A stretch of DNA of 64,000 nt from Pustulibacterium marinum (GCF_900116665.1 NZ_FPBK01000007.1:62001-126000); one strand, 5' to 3'; numbered from the stretch's first letter, positions 9,487 to 19,022 are shown. Numbers and translations: made by a program. Notes: generated from the sequence alone by a model not told the origin.

Positions 9487-9738
9487 ATGAAAAAAGGTAT
9501 ACATCCAGAAAATTATAGATTAGTGGCATTTAAAGACATGTCTAACGAGGACGTTTTTATCACTAAGTCTACTGTTGAAACGAAAGAAACTATTGAAGTT
9601 GACGGTGTTGAGTATCCAGTATTCAAAATGGAAATTTCCAGAACATCGCACCCTTTCTATACAGGGAAATCGAAACTTATCGATACTGCTGGTAGAATTG
9701 ATAAATTCAAAAACAAATACGCTAAATTCAAAAAATAA
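9487..9738 (+). CDS. rpmE2: ribosomal protein bL31, type B
   Basis: 83 aa, starting [19 protein letters not shown], with the conserved [20 protein letters not shown] stretch followed by [11 protein letters not shown] near the C-terminus. It lacks the CxxC/Cys zinc motif of the classic bL31, which makes it the zinc-independent type B form. It binds the large subunit near the central protuberance and makes a bridge to the small subunit. It is monocistronic, with a consensus promoter upstream and a strong terminator 22 nt past the stop. Confidence 0.97.
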   Translation: MKKGIHPENYRLVAFKDMSNEDVFITKSTVETKETIEVDGVEYPVFKMEISRTSHPFYTGKSKLIDTAGRIDKFKNKYAKFKK

Positions 9739-9759
9739 TCTAGCGTTTATCTTATACAG

Positions 9760-9790
9760 AAAGCCTTGTCAATTACGACAAGGCTTTTTT
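9760..9790 (+). terminator. rho-independent terminator of rpmE2
   Basis: An 11-bp perfect stem, AAAGCCTTGTC (9760-9770) and GACAAGGCTTT (9777-9787), around a 6-nt loop, followed by a T run. Confidence 0.93.
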
Positions 9791-9860
9791 GTTTTATATA
9801 CTATTTTACTTCCCTGCAATTTCTAAAATTGTATCTTTAACCTTGTCAAACATAACAGTA

Positions 9861-11033
9861 ATGAACTACATACTTTTTGATGGTCCCGCGCGTGGTGCGC
9901 TGTTACCATTTACCTTTACAAGACCTGTGGCAGATATTCGTATTGGTATTTTAACCATTCGTGAAAAATGGGAAAAGCATTTAGGATACACAACTACTAC
10001 GGTAACAGAGGAATATCTTTCAGATAAATATCCAATGGTAGAAATGGAAGAAAACGTTTTTATCAACGCTTCTTTTTTGCCAACTGTAGACTTGGTAGAG
10101 ATTGTAAAATCTCTAGAAACAAATCAAGCTATTTTTTATGATGATGATGTGATTGCCTTTTTTGCAACGGATGGTCAAGAGGATGTAGATTTTGATACAT
10201 ACGAAGCTATTGAATTTGAATCAGAAGTACTTAGAGTAGAGCATCTTTGGGATATTTATTCTAAAAATGGAGCTGCTTTGGAAGCTGATTTTGAACTGTT
10301 GACAGAAGGAAGAAAAAGTTTGCCAATTCCTGTAAGTAATAATGTAATTGCTCCTGAAAATATTTTTCTGGAAGAAGGAGCACGTTTAGAGTTTTGTACA
10401 TTGAATGCTACAAACGGACCAATATACATAGGTAAAAATGCCGAAATTATGGAGGGAAGTATCATTCGTGGCGGTTTTGCTTTGTGTGAAGACAGTATTG
10501 TAAAAATGGGTGCCAAAATTTATGGTCCAACAACGGTAGGGCCAAATAGTAAAATTGGAGGAGAAGTGAATAACTCTGTGATTTTTGGTAACTCTAACAA
10601 AGGTCATGATGGATTTCTAGGAAATTCTGTTTTGGGTGAATGGTGTAATTTAGGTGCCGATACCAATAATTCCAATTTGAAAAATAACTACGACGAGGTT
10701 CGTTTATGGAGTTATGAAACAGAAAGTTTTCAAAAAACGGGTAAGCAGTTTTGTGGTTTAATGATGGGAGATCACAGTAAAAGTGGTATCAATACTATGT
10801 TTAATACTGGAACAGTGGTGGGCGTAAGTGCTAATGTTTTTGGAGATGGTTTTCCACGAAATTTTATTCCAAGTTTTTCTTGGGGAGGAGCACATGGTTA
10901 CACTATTTATAGGCTGGATAAAGTGTACGAAACGGCAAATCGAGTGATGGAAAGACGAGGTATGGAACTTTCTGTAGAGGATAAAGATATTCTACAACAC
11001 GTTTTTGATCTTACATATTCGAATAACAAATAA
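9861..11033 (+). CDS. alternative GlmU-family sugar nucleotidyltransferase/acetyltransferase
   Basis: 390 aa from the ATG at 9861. An in-frame ATG exists 72 nt upstream, but it lies inside the rpmE2 terminator and the extra residues do not fit the family, which starts NYILFDGPARGALLPFTFTRP. The N-terminal half is a variant nucleotidyltransferase fold. The C-terminal half is a left-handed beta-helix of hexapeptide repeats (from about residue 165: IYIGKNAEIMEGSIIRGGF onward). Bacteroidota use this form in place of canonical GlmU to make UDP-GlcNAc for peptidoglycan and lipid A. Its 3' end overlaps the convergent small membrane protein gene by 23 nt. Confidence 0.85.
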   Translation: MNYILFDGPARGALLPFTFTRPVADIRIGILTIREKWEKHLGYTTTTVTEEYLSDKYPMVEMEENVFINASFLPTVDLVEIVKSLETNQAIFYDDDVIAFFATDGQEDVDFDTYEAIEFESEVLRVEHLWDIYSKNGAALEADFELLTEGRKSLPIPVSNNVIAPENIFLEEGARLEFCTLNATNGPIYIGKNAEIMEGSIIRGGFALCEDSIVKMGAKIYGPTTVGPNSKIGGEVNNSVIFGNSNKGHDGFLGNSVLGEWCNLGADTNNSNLKNNYDEVRLWSYETESFQKTGKQFCGLMMGDHSKSGINTMFNTGTVVGVSANVFGDGFPRNFIPSFSWGGAHGYTIYRLDKVYETANRVMERRGMELSVEDKDILQHVFDLTYSNNK

Positions 11034-11316
11034 GACATCCTGCGTCAAAATAAAATAGAAAATATATAGTGATTGCAAGAATCACCAAAGTAATAATTCC
11101 AAAAGCTATCAGTTGTTTTTTTCTGGTAGCTTTTTGTTTTTCCTGAAAAGCCAAACTAAATTTTTCCAGCTCTTCTTTGCTGATATTTTTTGAATTTACT
11201 TTGGAACCATACGTGCTTCCTGTCAGTTTTTGGTAGCGGTCTAATTGACTAGATCGTTCTCTTTTATTATTTTTTAAAGAGCTATTTGCTGCTGCGGCAC
11301 TTCCTCCAAAACTCAT
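11011..11316 (-). CDS. small single-pass membrane protein, unknown function
   Basis: 101 aa. A Ser/Lys/Arg-rich cytoplasmic N-terminus of about 68 residues (starting MSFGGSAAAANSSLKNN) is followed by one membrane helix (LIAFGIITLVILAITIYFLFYF, about 69-90) and a short tail with two Cys. I recognise no named family. It starts 1 nt after the end of the oligopeptide-binding lipoprotein gene, so it is likely the second gene of that operon. Its end overlaps the GlmU-like gene on the other strand. Confidence 0.7.
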   Translation of the reverse strand: MSFGGSAAAANSSLKNNKRERSSQLDRYQKLTGSTYGSKVNSKNISKEELEKFSLAFQEKQKATRKKQLIAFGIITLVILAITIYFLFYFDAGCLICYSNM

Positions 11317-11317
11317 G

Positions 11318-12946
11318 TTACTGCTTTTTTACTCTTTTTAAAGTTAATAAATTAATACCATTTCCCCCAAGACCAGAAATGTTTTTCTGAACAAAACGAG
11401 TACTTTGATCGTAATATAAAGGTACAATTGGCGCTTTCGAAGTTACCAAACTGTCCATTTTTATATACAATTCGATTCTGTCTTTGGTATTGGTAGTTTT
11501 TATAGATTCTTCATACCACTTATCGAAAAGTTTACTTTTAAAATGTGTGTAATTAGGGCCGTTGGGTGCAAAGTTTTTGCTGTAAAATAAGGAAAGGTAA
11601 TTTTCCGCATCTGGGTAATCGGCAATCCAACTTGCTCTAAAAATAGGTAGTTTTCCGGAGGATTTACTTTGGCGTAATGCCGAGGCAGTAAGAATATCTA
11701 CATGCGTAATGATGCCTATTTTTTGTAATTCACGCTGAATGTATTCGCAAATATCCACGTAATTGGCATCTGTAGCAATTGTAATTTCTGGTTGTTGAAT
11801 TCCGGTTTCCGTTTTGAAAGCTTTGATGAGTTTTTTTGCTTTTTCAGGTTGATAAGAATAGCCTTCTAAATTTGAAAATCCGGGCAATCCTTTTGGGATT
11901 ACGCCATTTACAGCAGGTGTGCCGATATTGTTGCGCAAATAAGTGATCATCTTTTCACGATCAAAACCATAGTTAATGGCTTTTCGTAAGTTTTCAGATT
12001 GATTTTCAGGAAGCTTATTTTCTAAAAATATCCCTAAATATTCCGTATTCAAATAAGGCGCCGTGATCATGTTGATTTGATCTTCATATGCTGGCTGTAA
12101 TTTTCCTGAAGTAGTCAATAATTCATCTTTATAAGAAGCATCCAACGCATTTAAAAAATCGATATTTCCTTGCGCAAATTGCAAAAATTCACTTTGCTTA
12201 TCAGGTAAAAAAGTAATGGCAATACTCTCTAGATAGGGGAGTTGTACGCCGTTTGTATCTTTTTCAAAATAGTTTTGATTTTTTCGAAGAACCAATTTTA
12301 CATTTTCTTCCCATCTTTTAAAATGAAAAGGGCCAGTTCCTACGGGATGCGATCTAAATTCATTTCCATAAAACTCAACAGCTTCTTTGGGAACTACTGA
12401 ACAATATTTGGTAGTTAGCAATCCTAAAAAAGCAGGAAAAGGCTGTTTCAAATTGATTTCAAAAACAGAATCATTTTTAGCTGAAAAATCAGCTACGTAA
12501 TTCATTACCCAACGCCCGGGAGAAGCCACTTTTTCATCGAGTAAGCGGTTAAAACTGTATTCAAAATCGGTCGCAGTCACTTTTCTGCTGCTGTCAGTAG
12601 TTTGGAAACTTTGGTCTTTATGAAACCAAACGTCGTCTCTTAAAGTGAAAGTATAGGTAAGCGCATCATCAGAAATGGTCCAACTTTTGGCAATATCTGG
12701 TTGAATGTTTAAAGAATCATCCAATTGTACTAATCCGTTAAACAGCTGATTTACCGCCCAAATATTCGCTTGTATTCTAGCAAAAGCCGGATCTAACGAC
12801 GAAATATTGCTATGCTCATTATACCGAAACACATCTTTTTCTGAAAATTTTGATGTTGATTGCGAACAAGAGAAAATAATAACTGTTTGAAGAAGTAAAA
12901 CGCTAACTTTTAATAATTTAAATAGCTTGTGTTTCGTTATGGTCAT
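11318..12946 (-). CDS. family 5 solute-binding lipoprotein (peptide/nickel type)
   Basis: 542 aa. A lipoprotein signal ends VIIFSC (Cys27), followed by the SBP_bac_5 fold: FRYNEHSNISSLDPAFA near 40, LNGLVQLD-like start of the ligand domain, WTISDDALTYTFTLRDDVWFHKD near 108-130, and the conserved VGTGPFHFKRWE near 205. Members bind oligopeptides or related ligands and deliver them to an ABC importer; no permease or ATPase gene is adjacent, so the partner is elsewhere or it works differently. Start chosen at the ATG at 12946; the lipobox spacing supports it. Confidence 0.88.
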   Translation of the reverse strand: MTITKHKLFKLLKVSVLLLQTVIIFSCSQSTSKFSEKDVFRYNEHSNISSLDPAFARIQANIWAVNQLFNGLVQLDDSLNIQPDIAKSWTISDDALTYTFTLRDDVWFHKDQSFQTTDSSRKVTATDFEYSFNRLLDEKVASPGRWVMNYVADFSAKNDSVFEINLKQPFPAFLGLLTTKYCSVVPKEAVEFYGNEFRSHPVGTGPFHFKRWEENVKLVLRKNQNYFEKDTNGVQLPYLESIAITFLPDKQSEFLQFAQGNIDFLNALDASYKDELLTTSGKLQPAYEDQINMITAPYLNTEYLGIFLENKLPENQSENLRKAINYGFDREKMITYLRNNIGTPAVNGVIPKGLPGFSNLEGYSYQPEKAKKLIKAFKTETGIQQPEITIATDANYVDICEYIQRELQKIGIITHVDILTASALRQSKSSGKLPIFRASWIADYPDAENYLSLFYSKNFAPNGPNYTHFKSKLFDKWYEESIKTTNTKDRIELYIKMDSLVTSKAPIVPLYYDQSTRFVQKNISGLGGNGINLLTLKRVKKQ

Positions 12947-12961
12947 ACAAGAATTTGTTGG

Positions 12962-12969
12962 TATATTTG
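12962..12969 (+). promoter_or_regulatory. -7 box before mtaB
   Basis: TATATTTG matches TAnnTTTG exactly and is followed by GCACCC, the usual context of Bacteroidota start sites. No well-spaced TTG is present. Transcription from here would include the whole REP-like element in the mtaB 5' leader. Confidence 0.5.
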
Positions 12970-13012
12970 CACCCTTATTTTTGTTATCACTAATTTTGTA
13001 GCCAAGATAAGG

Positions 13013-13122
13013 AAACCCGTGGGATTTGCGTTAGGGATTGAGGCATTTGTTGAAGCTCTTTTGGAAGGATTACATTACAAAAAGCGACTGCCGAAAGCCC
13101 GACGGATTTTCCGTAACGCCCA
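13013..13122 (+). repeat. REP-like palindromic element in the mtaB leader
   Basis: A roughly 110-bp noncoding block, visibly richer in GC than its surroundings, with ends that form an imperfect inverted repeat: GCGTTAGGG (13028-13036) and CCGTAACGC (13111-13119), 8 of 9 paired. A small hairpin CGGA-TTT-TCCG lies at 13103-13113. From memory, blocks of this type (GGGATTTGCGTTAGGG... TTTTCCGTAACGCCC) recur in intergenic DNA of Flavobacteriaceae. It appears once in this window, so the repeat status rests on recall, not on a copy seen here. Confidence 0.55.
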
Positions 13123-13126
13123 AATA

Positions 13127-14470
13127 ATGAAGATGGACACACAAAAGAAAGTAGCGTTTTATACCTTAGGTTGTAAGCTGAATTTTTCGGAGACTTCTAC
13201 CATTGCCCGTGATTTTCAGCAAGGAGGTTTTGAAAAAGTTGAGTTTGAAGATGTAGCAGATATTTATGTGATTAATACTTGTTCTGTGACTGAAAATGCA
13301 GATAAGCAGTTTAAACAGGTGGTAAAACGCGCATTGAAAAAGAATGAAAACGCTTTTGTGGCGGCAGTGGGTTGCTATGCGCAGTTGAAACCGGAAGAAT
13401 TGGCTGCGGTTGATGGAGTAGATCTGGTGTTGGGTGCTACTGAAAAATTTAAGATTACCGATTATATCAATGACCTTTCTAAAAATGATTTTGGAGAAGT
13501 ATACAGTTGCGAAATTCAAGAAGCCGATTTTTATGTAGGAAGTTATTCTATTGGCGACAGAACGCGTGCGTTTCTAAAGGTTCAAGATGGTTGCGATTAT
13601 AAATGTACCTATTGTACTATTCCGTTAGCACGTGGAATTTCTCGTAGTGATACCATGGAAAATGTGTTGAAAAACGCAGCTGAAATTTCAGCAAAAGGGA
13701 TTCGTGAAATTGTATTGACCGGCGTAAATATCGGAGATTACGGTAAAGGAGAATTCGGAAATAAAAAACACGAACATACCTTTTTAGATTTGGTAACCGA
13801 ATTGGATAAAGTTGAAGGTATAGAACGTTTGCGTATTTCTTCTATTGAACCGAATCTATTGAAAAATGAAACCATTGATTTGGTGTCACAATCCAGAGCT
13901 TTTGTACCGCATTTTCATATTCCACTTCAAAGTGGAAGCAATGATATTCTAAAGAAAATGAAACGTCGTTACATGCGAGAGTTGTATGTAGATCGAGTTA
14001 CAAAAGTGCGTGAAGTAATGCCACATGCGTGTATTGGTGTTGACGTAATTGTTGGTTTTCCAGGAGAAACGGATGAACACTTCTTAGAAACCTATAACTT
14101 TTTAAATGAGTTAGAGATTTCATACTTGCACGTATTCACATATTCTGAAAGAGATAATACCGAAGCTGCAGAAATGGACGGTGTAGTACCTAAAAAAGTA
14201 AGAGCAAAACGCAGTAAAATGTTACGTGGTTTATCGGCTAAGAAAAGACGTGCTTTTTATGAAAGCCAAATAGGAACTACCAGAACTGTTTTGTTTGAAG
14301 GTGAAAACAAAGAAGGCTATATTCACGGATTTACAGAGAATTATGTAAAAGTAAAAGCGCCGTGGAATCCGGAATTGGTAAATACCTTGCATACGGTGAA
14401 ATTAACCAATATAGATGATGACGGAATGGTGCGTTTTGAGTTTATGAATGATACGGCTATTTCGGCTTAA
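13127..14470 (+). CDS. mtaB: tRNA t6A37 methylthiotransferase MtaB
   Basis: 447 aa from 13127 (13133 is also possible). The reading frame is open for 66 more codons upstream, but those encode the REP-like element and are not protein-like. The N-terminal UPF0004 domain has three cluster Cys (GCKLN, NTCSV, GCYAQ). The radical-SAM domain has CDYKCTYC, and a TRAM-like domain ends the protein. MtaB converts t6A to ms2t6A at tRNA position 37 using two 4Fe-4S clusters. A -7 promoter box lies at 12962; the next gene (rlpA-like) starts 59 nt on. Confidence 0.93.
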   Translation: MKMDTQKKVAFYTLGCKLNFSETSTIARDFQQGGFEKVEFEDVADIYVINTCSVTENADKQFKQVVKRALKKNENAFVAAVGCYAQLKPEELAAVDGVDLVLGATEKFKITDYINDLSKNDFGEVYSCEIQEADFYVGSYSIGDRTRAFLKVQDGCDYKCTYCTIPLARGISRSDTMENVLKNAAEISAKGIREIVLTGVNIGDYGKGEFGNKKHEHTFLDLVTELDKVEGIERLRISSIEPNLLKNETIDLVSQSRAFVPHFHIPLQSGSNDILKKMKRRYMRELYVDRVTKVREVMPHACIGVDVIVGFPGETDEHFLETYNFLNELEISYLHVFTYSERDNTEAAEMDGVVPKKVRAKRSKMLRGLSAKKRRAFYESQIGTTRTVLFEGENKEGYIHGFTENYVKVKAPWNPELVNTLHTVKLTNIDDDGMVRFEFMNDTAISA

Positions 14471-14529
14471 ATTTTAGTCATATTTATGTATATTGGTGTT
14501 TTACTTACTATAAAACACCAACTATACGT

Positions 14530-15270
14530 ATGAAGTTTTTTGCTATTATTTCTGTTCTATTTTTTTCTTTATCACTATCTGCTCAAGTTCAAACGGGTAA
14601 AGCTTCTTTTTATGGTGATAAATTTGAAGGAAAATTAACTGCCAGCGGAGAAAAATACAAACATTCAAAGGCAACAGCAGCTCACAGGGCACTACCTTTT
14701 GGAACCAAACTAAAAGTTACAAATTTAGCAAATAATAAATCGGCAGTTGTAGAAGTCAATGATCGTGGACCTTTTTCGGCAGGAAGAATTATTGATGTTT
14801 CTAAATCGGTGGCAGAGAAGTTAGATTTTGTAAATGCTGGTGTGGCTGATGTGATTATTGAGGTGATAGATGATAGTGAAATTGTAGCAGAAACCAATGT
14901 AGTCGTATTAGATGAAATTTCGGGAGAAACAGCTCAGAAGGTTGTAGAAGAGCCAGTTCAGGAGCAATTGGAGTCAAATTCTATCGTGGAAACGGAATTT
15001 TATGAGCTATCAATTAGCAGGGTTTCTCCTAATTGGATTGGAGTTCAAATAGGTAGTTTTCAGGAAATGGCAAATTTGATTCGTTTGGCCGATAATTTAA
15101 AAGTTAACTATCAAAAGGAAATCACTGTGCAGGTAAAAACAGTTGCTGGTGTAAAAGTTTATTCATTGATTCTAGGGAAATTCACTAACCGAAAAAAAGC
15201 AGAAAACTTTCGTGATCATGTTCAGAAAAAATATCCAGATTCCTTTATTATAGATATGACTGCCGAGTAG
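14530..15270 (+). CDS. RlpA-family protein with SPOR domain
   Basis: 246 aa. Signal peptide MKFFAIISVLFFSLSLSAQ, then a double-psi beta-barrel with GKASFYGDKFEGKLTASGEKY, the LPFGTKLKVTN motif and VNDRGPFSAGRIIDVSKSVA (about 20-115), typical of RlpA. An acidic linker leads to a C-terminal SPOR domain (WIGVQIGSFQEMANLIRLAD to the end) that binds denuded septal peptidoglycan. RlpA proteins act as lytic transglycosylases or septal-ring factors in some bacteria; activity here is not proven. It ends exactly where the convergent response regulator gene ends (15270/15271). Confidence 0.9.
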   Translation: MKFFAIISVLFFSLSLSAQVQTGKASFYGDKFEGKLTASGEKYKHSKATAAHRALPFGTKLKVTNLANNKSAVVEVNDRGPFSAGRIIDVSKSVAEKLDFVNAGVADVIIEVIDDSEIVAETNVVVLDEISGETAQKVVEEPVQEQLESNSIVETEFYELSISRVSPNWIGVQIGSFQEMANLIRLADNLKVNYQKEITVQVKTVAGVKVYSLILGKFTNRKKAENFRDHVQKKYPDSFIIDMTAE

Positions 15271-15885
15271 TTATAGACTGTATAAATTGGACTGAAAAAC
15301 AAAATTTATCAGTTCACCTACGGTACTCATGTTTAGTTTTTTCTTAATATTTTTCTTATGTTTTTCTACTGTTAATGGAGAAATATGGTAAATAGAGCCA
15401 ATCTCCTTACTTGTTTTGCCTGTAGAAAGTGAAATGAGAATTTCTTTTTCTCGCCTTGTTAGGGTTTCTAATTGATTTTTTGATATGGTTGGATTTGATA
15501 CTGATTTGTTCTTGTTAAAGTTTAAAATGGCAAGATCTATAGTGAGTAACAATTGTTTTTCATCAAATGGTTTTAGTAAATAAGCAAAGGGAATTGTTTC
15601 TTTAGCTCTTTCTAAAAATTGATTGTCATTATAGGCCGTTAAGAAAACTACAGGTACAAATTTTAGGTTAAACAATTGATGAATTAATTCTATTCCATCA
15701 ATTTCATCATTTAAATTAATATCACTTATAATACAGTCAAAATCCTCTTCGTCAAAAAGGCGAATAGCTTTTACAACGTTATTGGCAATAGTAACATCAT
15801 AGTCGCTGGCTTTTAAAACTTGTTTAATATCCTTGGCTATGATAAACTCATCTTCAATGATTAAAACTCTTTTAATGGTATCCAT
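15271..15885 (-). CDS. response regulator, REC plus LuxR-type HTH
   Basis: 204 aa. Receiver domain with acidic pocket ED(11-12), phosphoacceptor Asp55 (CIISDIN), Thr in FLTAYND and Lys in LLKPFD. The C-terminal LuxR/NarL HTH has LTRREKEILISLSTGKTSKE then IGSIYHISPLTVEKHKKNI. Its start overlaps the 3' end of the propeller histidine kinase gene by 25 nt, making it the evident partner of that kinase. Target genes are not identifiable here. Confidence 0.95.
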   Translation of the reverse strand: MDTIKRVLIIEDEFIIAKDIKQVLKASDYDVTIANNVVKAIRLFDEEDFDCIISDINLNDEIDGIELIHQLFNLKFVPVVFLTAYNDNQFLERAKETIPFAYLLKPFDEKQLLLTIDLAILNFNKNKSVSNPTISKNQLETLTRREKEILISLSTGKTSKEIGSIYHISPLTVEKHKKNIKKKLNMSTVGELINFVFQSNLYSL

Positions 15886-18800
15886 ACAGTGTATTTAGTT
15901 CCCCCGGTGGATTCTATGGTATAAGTAGCTCCTAGTTGCTCAATCATTTCTTCGATTAAGTTTAAACCTAACGATTCTGTAGAAGTTTTACTTGGGTCAA
16001 ATCCTTTTCCGTTATCGGAAATTACTAGTTTTAGTTTGGTTTCTTCTTGTTTAGTTTCAATTATCAATGTATTGTCAGCATGTTGTTTGTCAAATGCATG
16101 CTTGTGTACATTTGTAATCATTTCATTTAATAACAATCCTAAAAGTGTAGGGTTTGATTTGGAATGGGAGGGTATTCTATGGGTTTTAAAGATAACATTA
16201 AATTTCAAATCATCATCATTTCCAAGTGCTTTTACTATTTTTTTGCAAGAGTCTTCGATGAATTGCGAAATATTTATGAGATCTTCTTTCTTATTATTCA
16301 AGTATTCCTGAATATTTGCAATGGTGTTAATTCTGTTTTTAGCAATTTTTAGAATCTCTTTAGACCTTTCATCTTGGACAGATTTGGTTTGAATATTTAA
16401 AAAACTGGTGATCAATTGAAAATTGTTATTAACGCGGTGTTTTAATTCTTTCAGTAAAAAATCTACATGTTTTTTTTCTTGCTCCAGTAATTCGTTGTTT
16501 TGTTTTAAGTCATAGGTGCGTTGTATCACCAAATCTTCCAATTTAGCATTCGTTTTTTTGAGGCTATTTGTTTTTAGTTTGAACCCAATAGTCGCAAGTG
16601 TTATAATACCAAAAAGTAAAACAAATTTAAACCAAGTAGTTTTGTACCATGGTGGTGTGATTATAAATACTTTTTGATCTTGTAGTTTGCTCCAGTTGCC
16701 GAGATCATCTGTGGCTCTTAATTTAAAAGTGTAGATTCCTGGTTCTAAATTGGTATATGTGGTAGCTCTTTCTTTTGTTTCTTGTCTCCAACTTTTATCA
16801 AAACCACTTAACTTGAATTGATATAAACTTTTTTCAGGATTTAAGTAATTTAATGCTGCATAATTTATAGTAAGTACATTTTCGCTTGCATTGAAATGTA
16901 GTGTGTCTTTAAACATTTCATTACGTTGAATAGGCTTGTTGAAAAGCTCTATGCTTTCTATATACACACATGGAGGTTTTTGATTGGTAATTGGTTTTTC
17001 GGGGTCAATAATATTGTAGCCTGCAACGCCACCAAAATAAAAATTTCCATCTTCATCTTGATAAGCAGCTTTACCGTTAAACTCATTATTCTGAAGGCCA
17101 TCTCTTTCTGTGAAGTTTGTAAAGGCTTCTTTTTCAGGATTAAAAACTGATATTCCATAATTGGTGCTAACCCAAATTTTATCGTTTTTATCAATTAATA
17201 ATCCGTAGATAAAATCATTTGGGAGTCCTTTTTGTTGGTAATAGGAAGTTGTTTGGTGATTTTCATAAATTTTGGTGATTCCGGTACTGGTTCCCACCCA
17301 AATGTTATGTTTACTGTCTTCATTTATAGCAAATATTCGGTTTGATGCTAGTGGAGAATCAGTTTCGTTGTTAATAAAATGAATGATGTTATTGTTGGGC
17401 GAAATTTTATATAAACCTTCGTCGCAACCAATCCACAAATTCTGTTTGCTATCTATAAATGAAATTCTAGCTCTGTTGATTTGTTTGTTTTGAATTGTAA
17501 CAGGACTAAAAGTTTCTTTTTCAATGTCAAATTCATTAATGCCACCGGTCCAGGTGCAAACCCATAATTTATTGTTTGGTCTCGTAATGATTTCTATAAC
17601 CTGATTGTCACTTAAGCCGTTGTTTACGGTGAAACTTTTAAAAGAATCGTTTGTTTCGTTGTATTTCAAAAGACCACAATCAAAACCGCCAGCCCATAAA
17701 GTTCCATCTTTGGTAATATTTAAATCATACATTAAAATTTGATTCCCTTCTTTATATAATCGGTACGCTTCCTGTTTTGGATTGTATTTGATGAGGCCAA
17801 TTCCAGACGCAATCCAAATGTTTTTCTTGCTATCTTTTATGAATCCAAAAGAGTTTATCTTTTTTATTTCTGGATAATTTGGAAGTCTAATTTTTTGTGT
17901 AGTGAATTTTTGTTGATGAATATTGAAATGCAACAATCCGTTTCCGGCTGTTCCAAACCAGTAATTCCCATTGTCATCCTTTAAGATTTTTGCTATTTCT
18001 ACATTTTTATAAATGTCATTGTCATAATCCTTTAAAATGATTTTTCGGAGTTCTTTGAGTTCATTATTAAAAGTATACAATCCATTTGTGGTGGCTAATA
18101 AAATTGTATGATCATCAAACTGTAATAAATCGTTGATTTCAAGATGATTTATAACTTCTTGCGTAAATGTTTGGGCTGTTTTATCGTAAGAGTATAATCC
18201 TTTATCTGTGGCAAGGTAATATTGGTTATTCCATTTTAGAAAGCCATTGATAGATGTGTCTTTTAGGTTGTTTTGTACCGCTGTAATACGATTATGATTT
18301 AAATCTAGTTTTTGAATTCCCGTTTCTTTTGTGCCTAAATAAAAAATGCTATCACTGTATTGGTAAAAACATGTAATAAAGTTTTCTCTAGATTCTTTTG
18401 GGAGTTTTACGAGCTCGTGCGTATTGTTCTTTTTATTATATAAAATGCAGTGATTTCTAAGGGAGAATAATAAAGTGTGTTGGTTTAATTGAAATGTTTT
18501 GTAACCAATTGATAAATCAGATTCATCAAATTTTTGATAAGCGAAAAACGAATTATTTTGAATAGAGTATCCAATGATACCTTTAGTATTTGTAGCTATC
18601 CAAAGCGTGTCGTTTATATGTAAAAGGTCTCTTATGTGGTCATCGGGTATAGAAGTGGTATCTCTGGGATTGTGGATAAAAGAATGGAAGTTATACCCAT
18701 TAAATTTATGTAAACCATCTTCAGTTCCCGCCCATAGAAATCCTTCACTATCCACTACCAACGATTCTGGGTTTAGTTGTAACAACCCCTGTTTTTGACC

Positions 18801-18905
18801 ATAACGATTTACAAGAAGTGAATCTTTTGGAAAAGCGATGGTGTTTTGCGAATAGCAAATACTAGCAAATAGTAACAGATATAGATAGGCAACTATTCTG
18901 TTCAT
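15861..18905 (-). CDS. beta-propeller sensor histidine kinase (HisKA_2 type)
   Basis: 1014 aa. Signal peptide, then two seven-bladed propellers made of Reg_prop repeats (LWAGTEDGLHKF near 52, IWVSTNYGISVF near 580), a Y_Y_Y domain (YQFKLSGFDKSW... LEPGIYTFKLRATD, about 700-745), a membrane helix near 755-775, a coiled coil, and a HisKA_2 dimerisation domain with His823 in ELKHRVNNN. The HATPase has NEMITN and DNGKGFDPS. The periplasmic part matches Bacteroidota HTCS sensors, but the receiver and output domains are on a separate protein, the overlapping LuxR-type regulator. Ligand unknown. Confidence 0.93.
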   Translation of the reverse strand: MNRIVAYLYLLLFASICYSQNTIAFPKDSLLVNRYGQKQGLLQLNPESLVVDSEGFLWAGTEDGLHKFNGYNFHSFIHNPRDTTSIPDDHIRDLLHINDTLWIATNTKGIIGYSIQNNSFFAYQKFDESDLSIGYKTFQLNQHTLLFSLRNHCILYNKKNNTHELVKLPKESRENFITCFYQYSDSIFYLGTKETGIQKLDLNHNRITAVQNNLKDTSINGFLKWNNQYYLATDKGLYSYDKTAQTFTQEVINHLEINDLLQFDDHTILLATTNGLYTFNNELKELRKIILKDYDNDIYKNVEIAKILKDDNGNYWFGTAGNGLLHFNIHQQKFTTQKIRLPNYPEIKKINSFGFIKDSKKNIWIASGIGLIKYNPKQEAYRLYKEGNQILMYDLNITKDGTLWAGGFDCGLLKYNETNDSFKSFTVNNGLSDNQVIEIITRPNNKLWVCTWTGGINEFDIEKETFSPVTIQNKQINRARISFIDSKQNLWIGCDEGLYKISPNNNIIHFINNETDSPLASNRIFAINEDSKHNIWVGTSTGITKIYENHQTTSYYQQKGLPNDFIYGLLIDKNDKIWVSTNYGISVFNPEKEAFTNFTERDGLQNNEFNGKAAYQDEDGNFYFGGVAGYNIIDPEKPITNQKPPCVYIESIELFNKPIQRNEMFKDTLHFNASENVLTINYAALNYLNPEKSLYQFKLSGFDKSWRQETKERATTYTNLEPGIYTFKLRATDDLGNWSKLQDQKVFIITPPWYKTTWFKFVLLFGIITLATIGFKLKTNSLKKTNAKLEDLVIQRTYDLKQNNELLEQEKKHVDFLLKELKHRVNNNFQLITSFLNIQTKSVQDERSKEILKIAKNRINTIANIQEYLNNKKEDLINISQFIEDSCKKIVKALGNDDDLKFNVIFKTHRIPSHSKSNPTLLGLLLNEMITNVHKHAFDKQHADNTLIIETKQEETKLKLVISDNGKGFDPSKTSTESLGLNLIEEMIEQLGATYTIESTGGTKYTVWIPLKEF

Positions 18906-19022
18906 TGATTTTGGTTTTTTTCGGTTGGATTTAATTGGTGACCGAAATATAGGGATATTTCAAAATGTTAAAAAAAAATAACACTTAAAAATCGATTTAA
19001 CACCATATTTTAAGGTAAGATG

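Noticed and set aside
9789-9860. 24-residue extension of the GlmU-like protein
   Set aside because: The upstream ATG is within the rpmE2 terminator and the residues do not fit the family start.
12929-13126. 66-codon N-terminal extension of MtaB
   Set aside because: The residues come from the REP-like leader and the antisense of the lipoprotein gene start; MtaB proteins begin at the KKVAFYTLGCKLN region.
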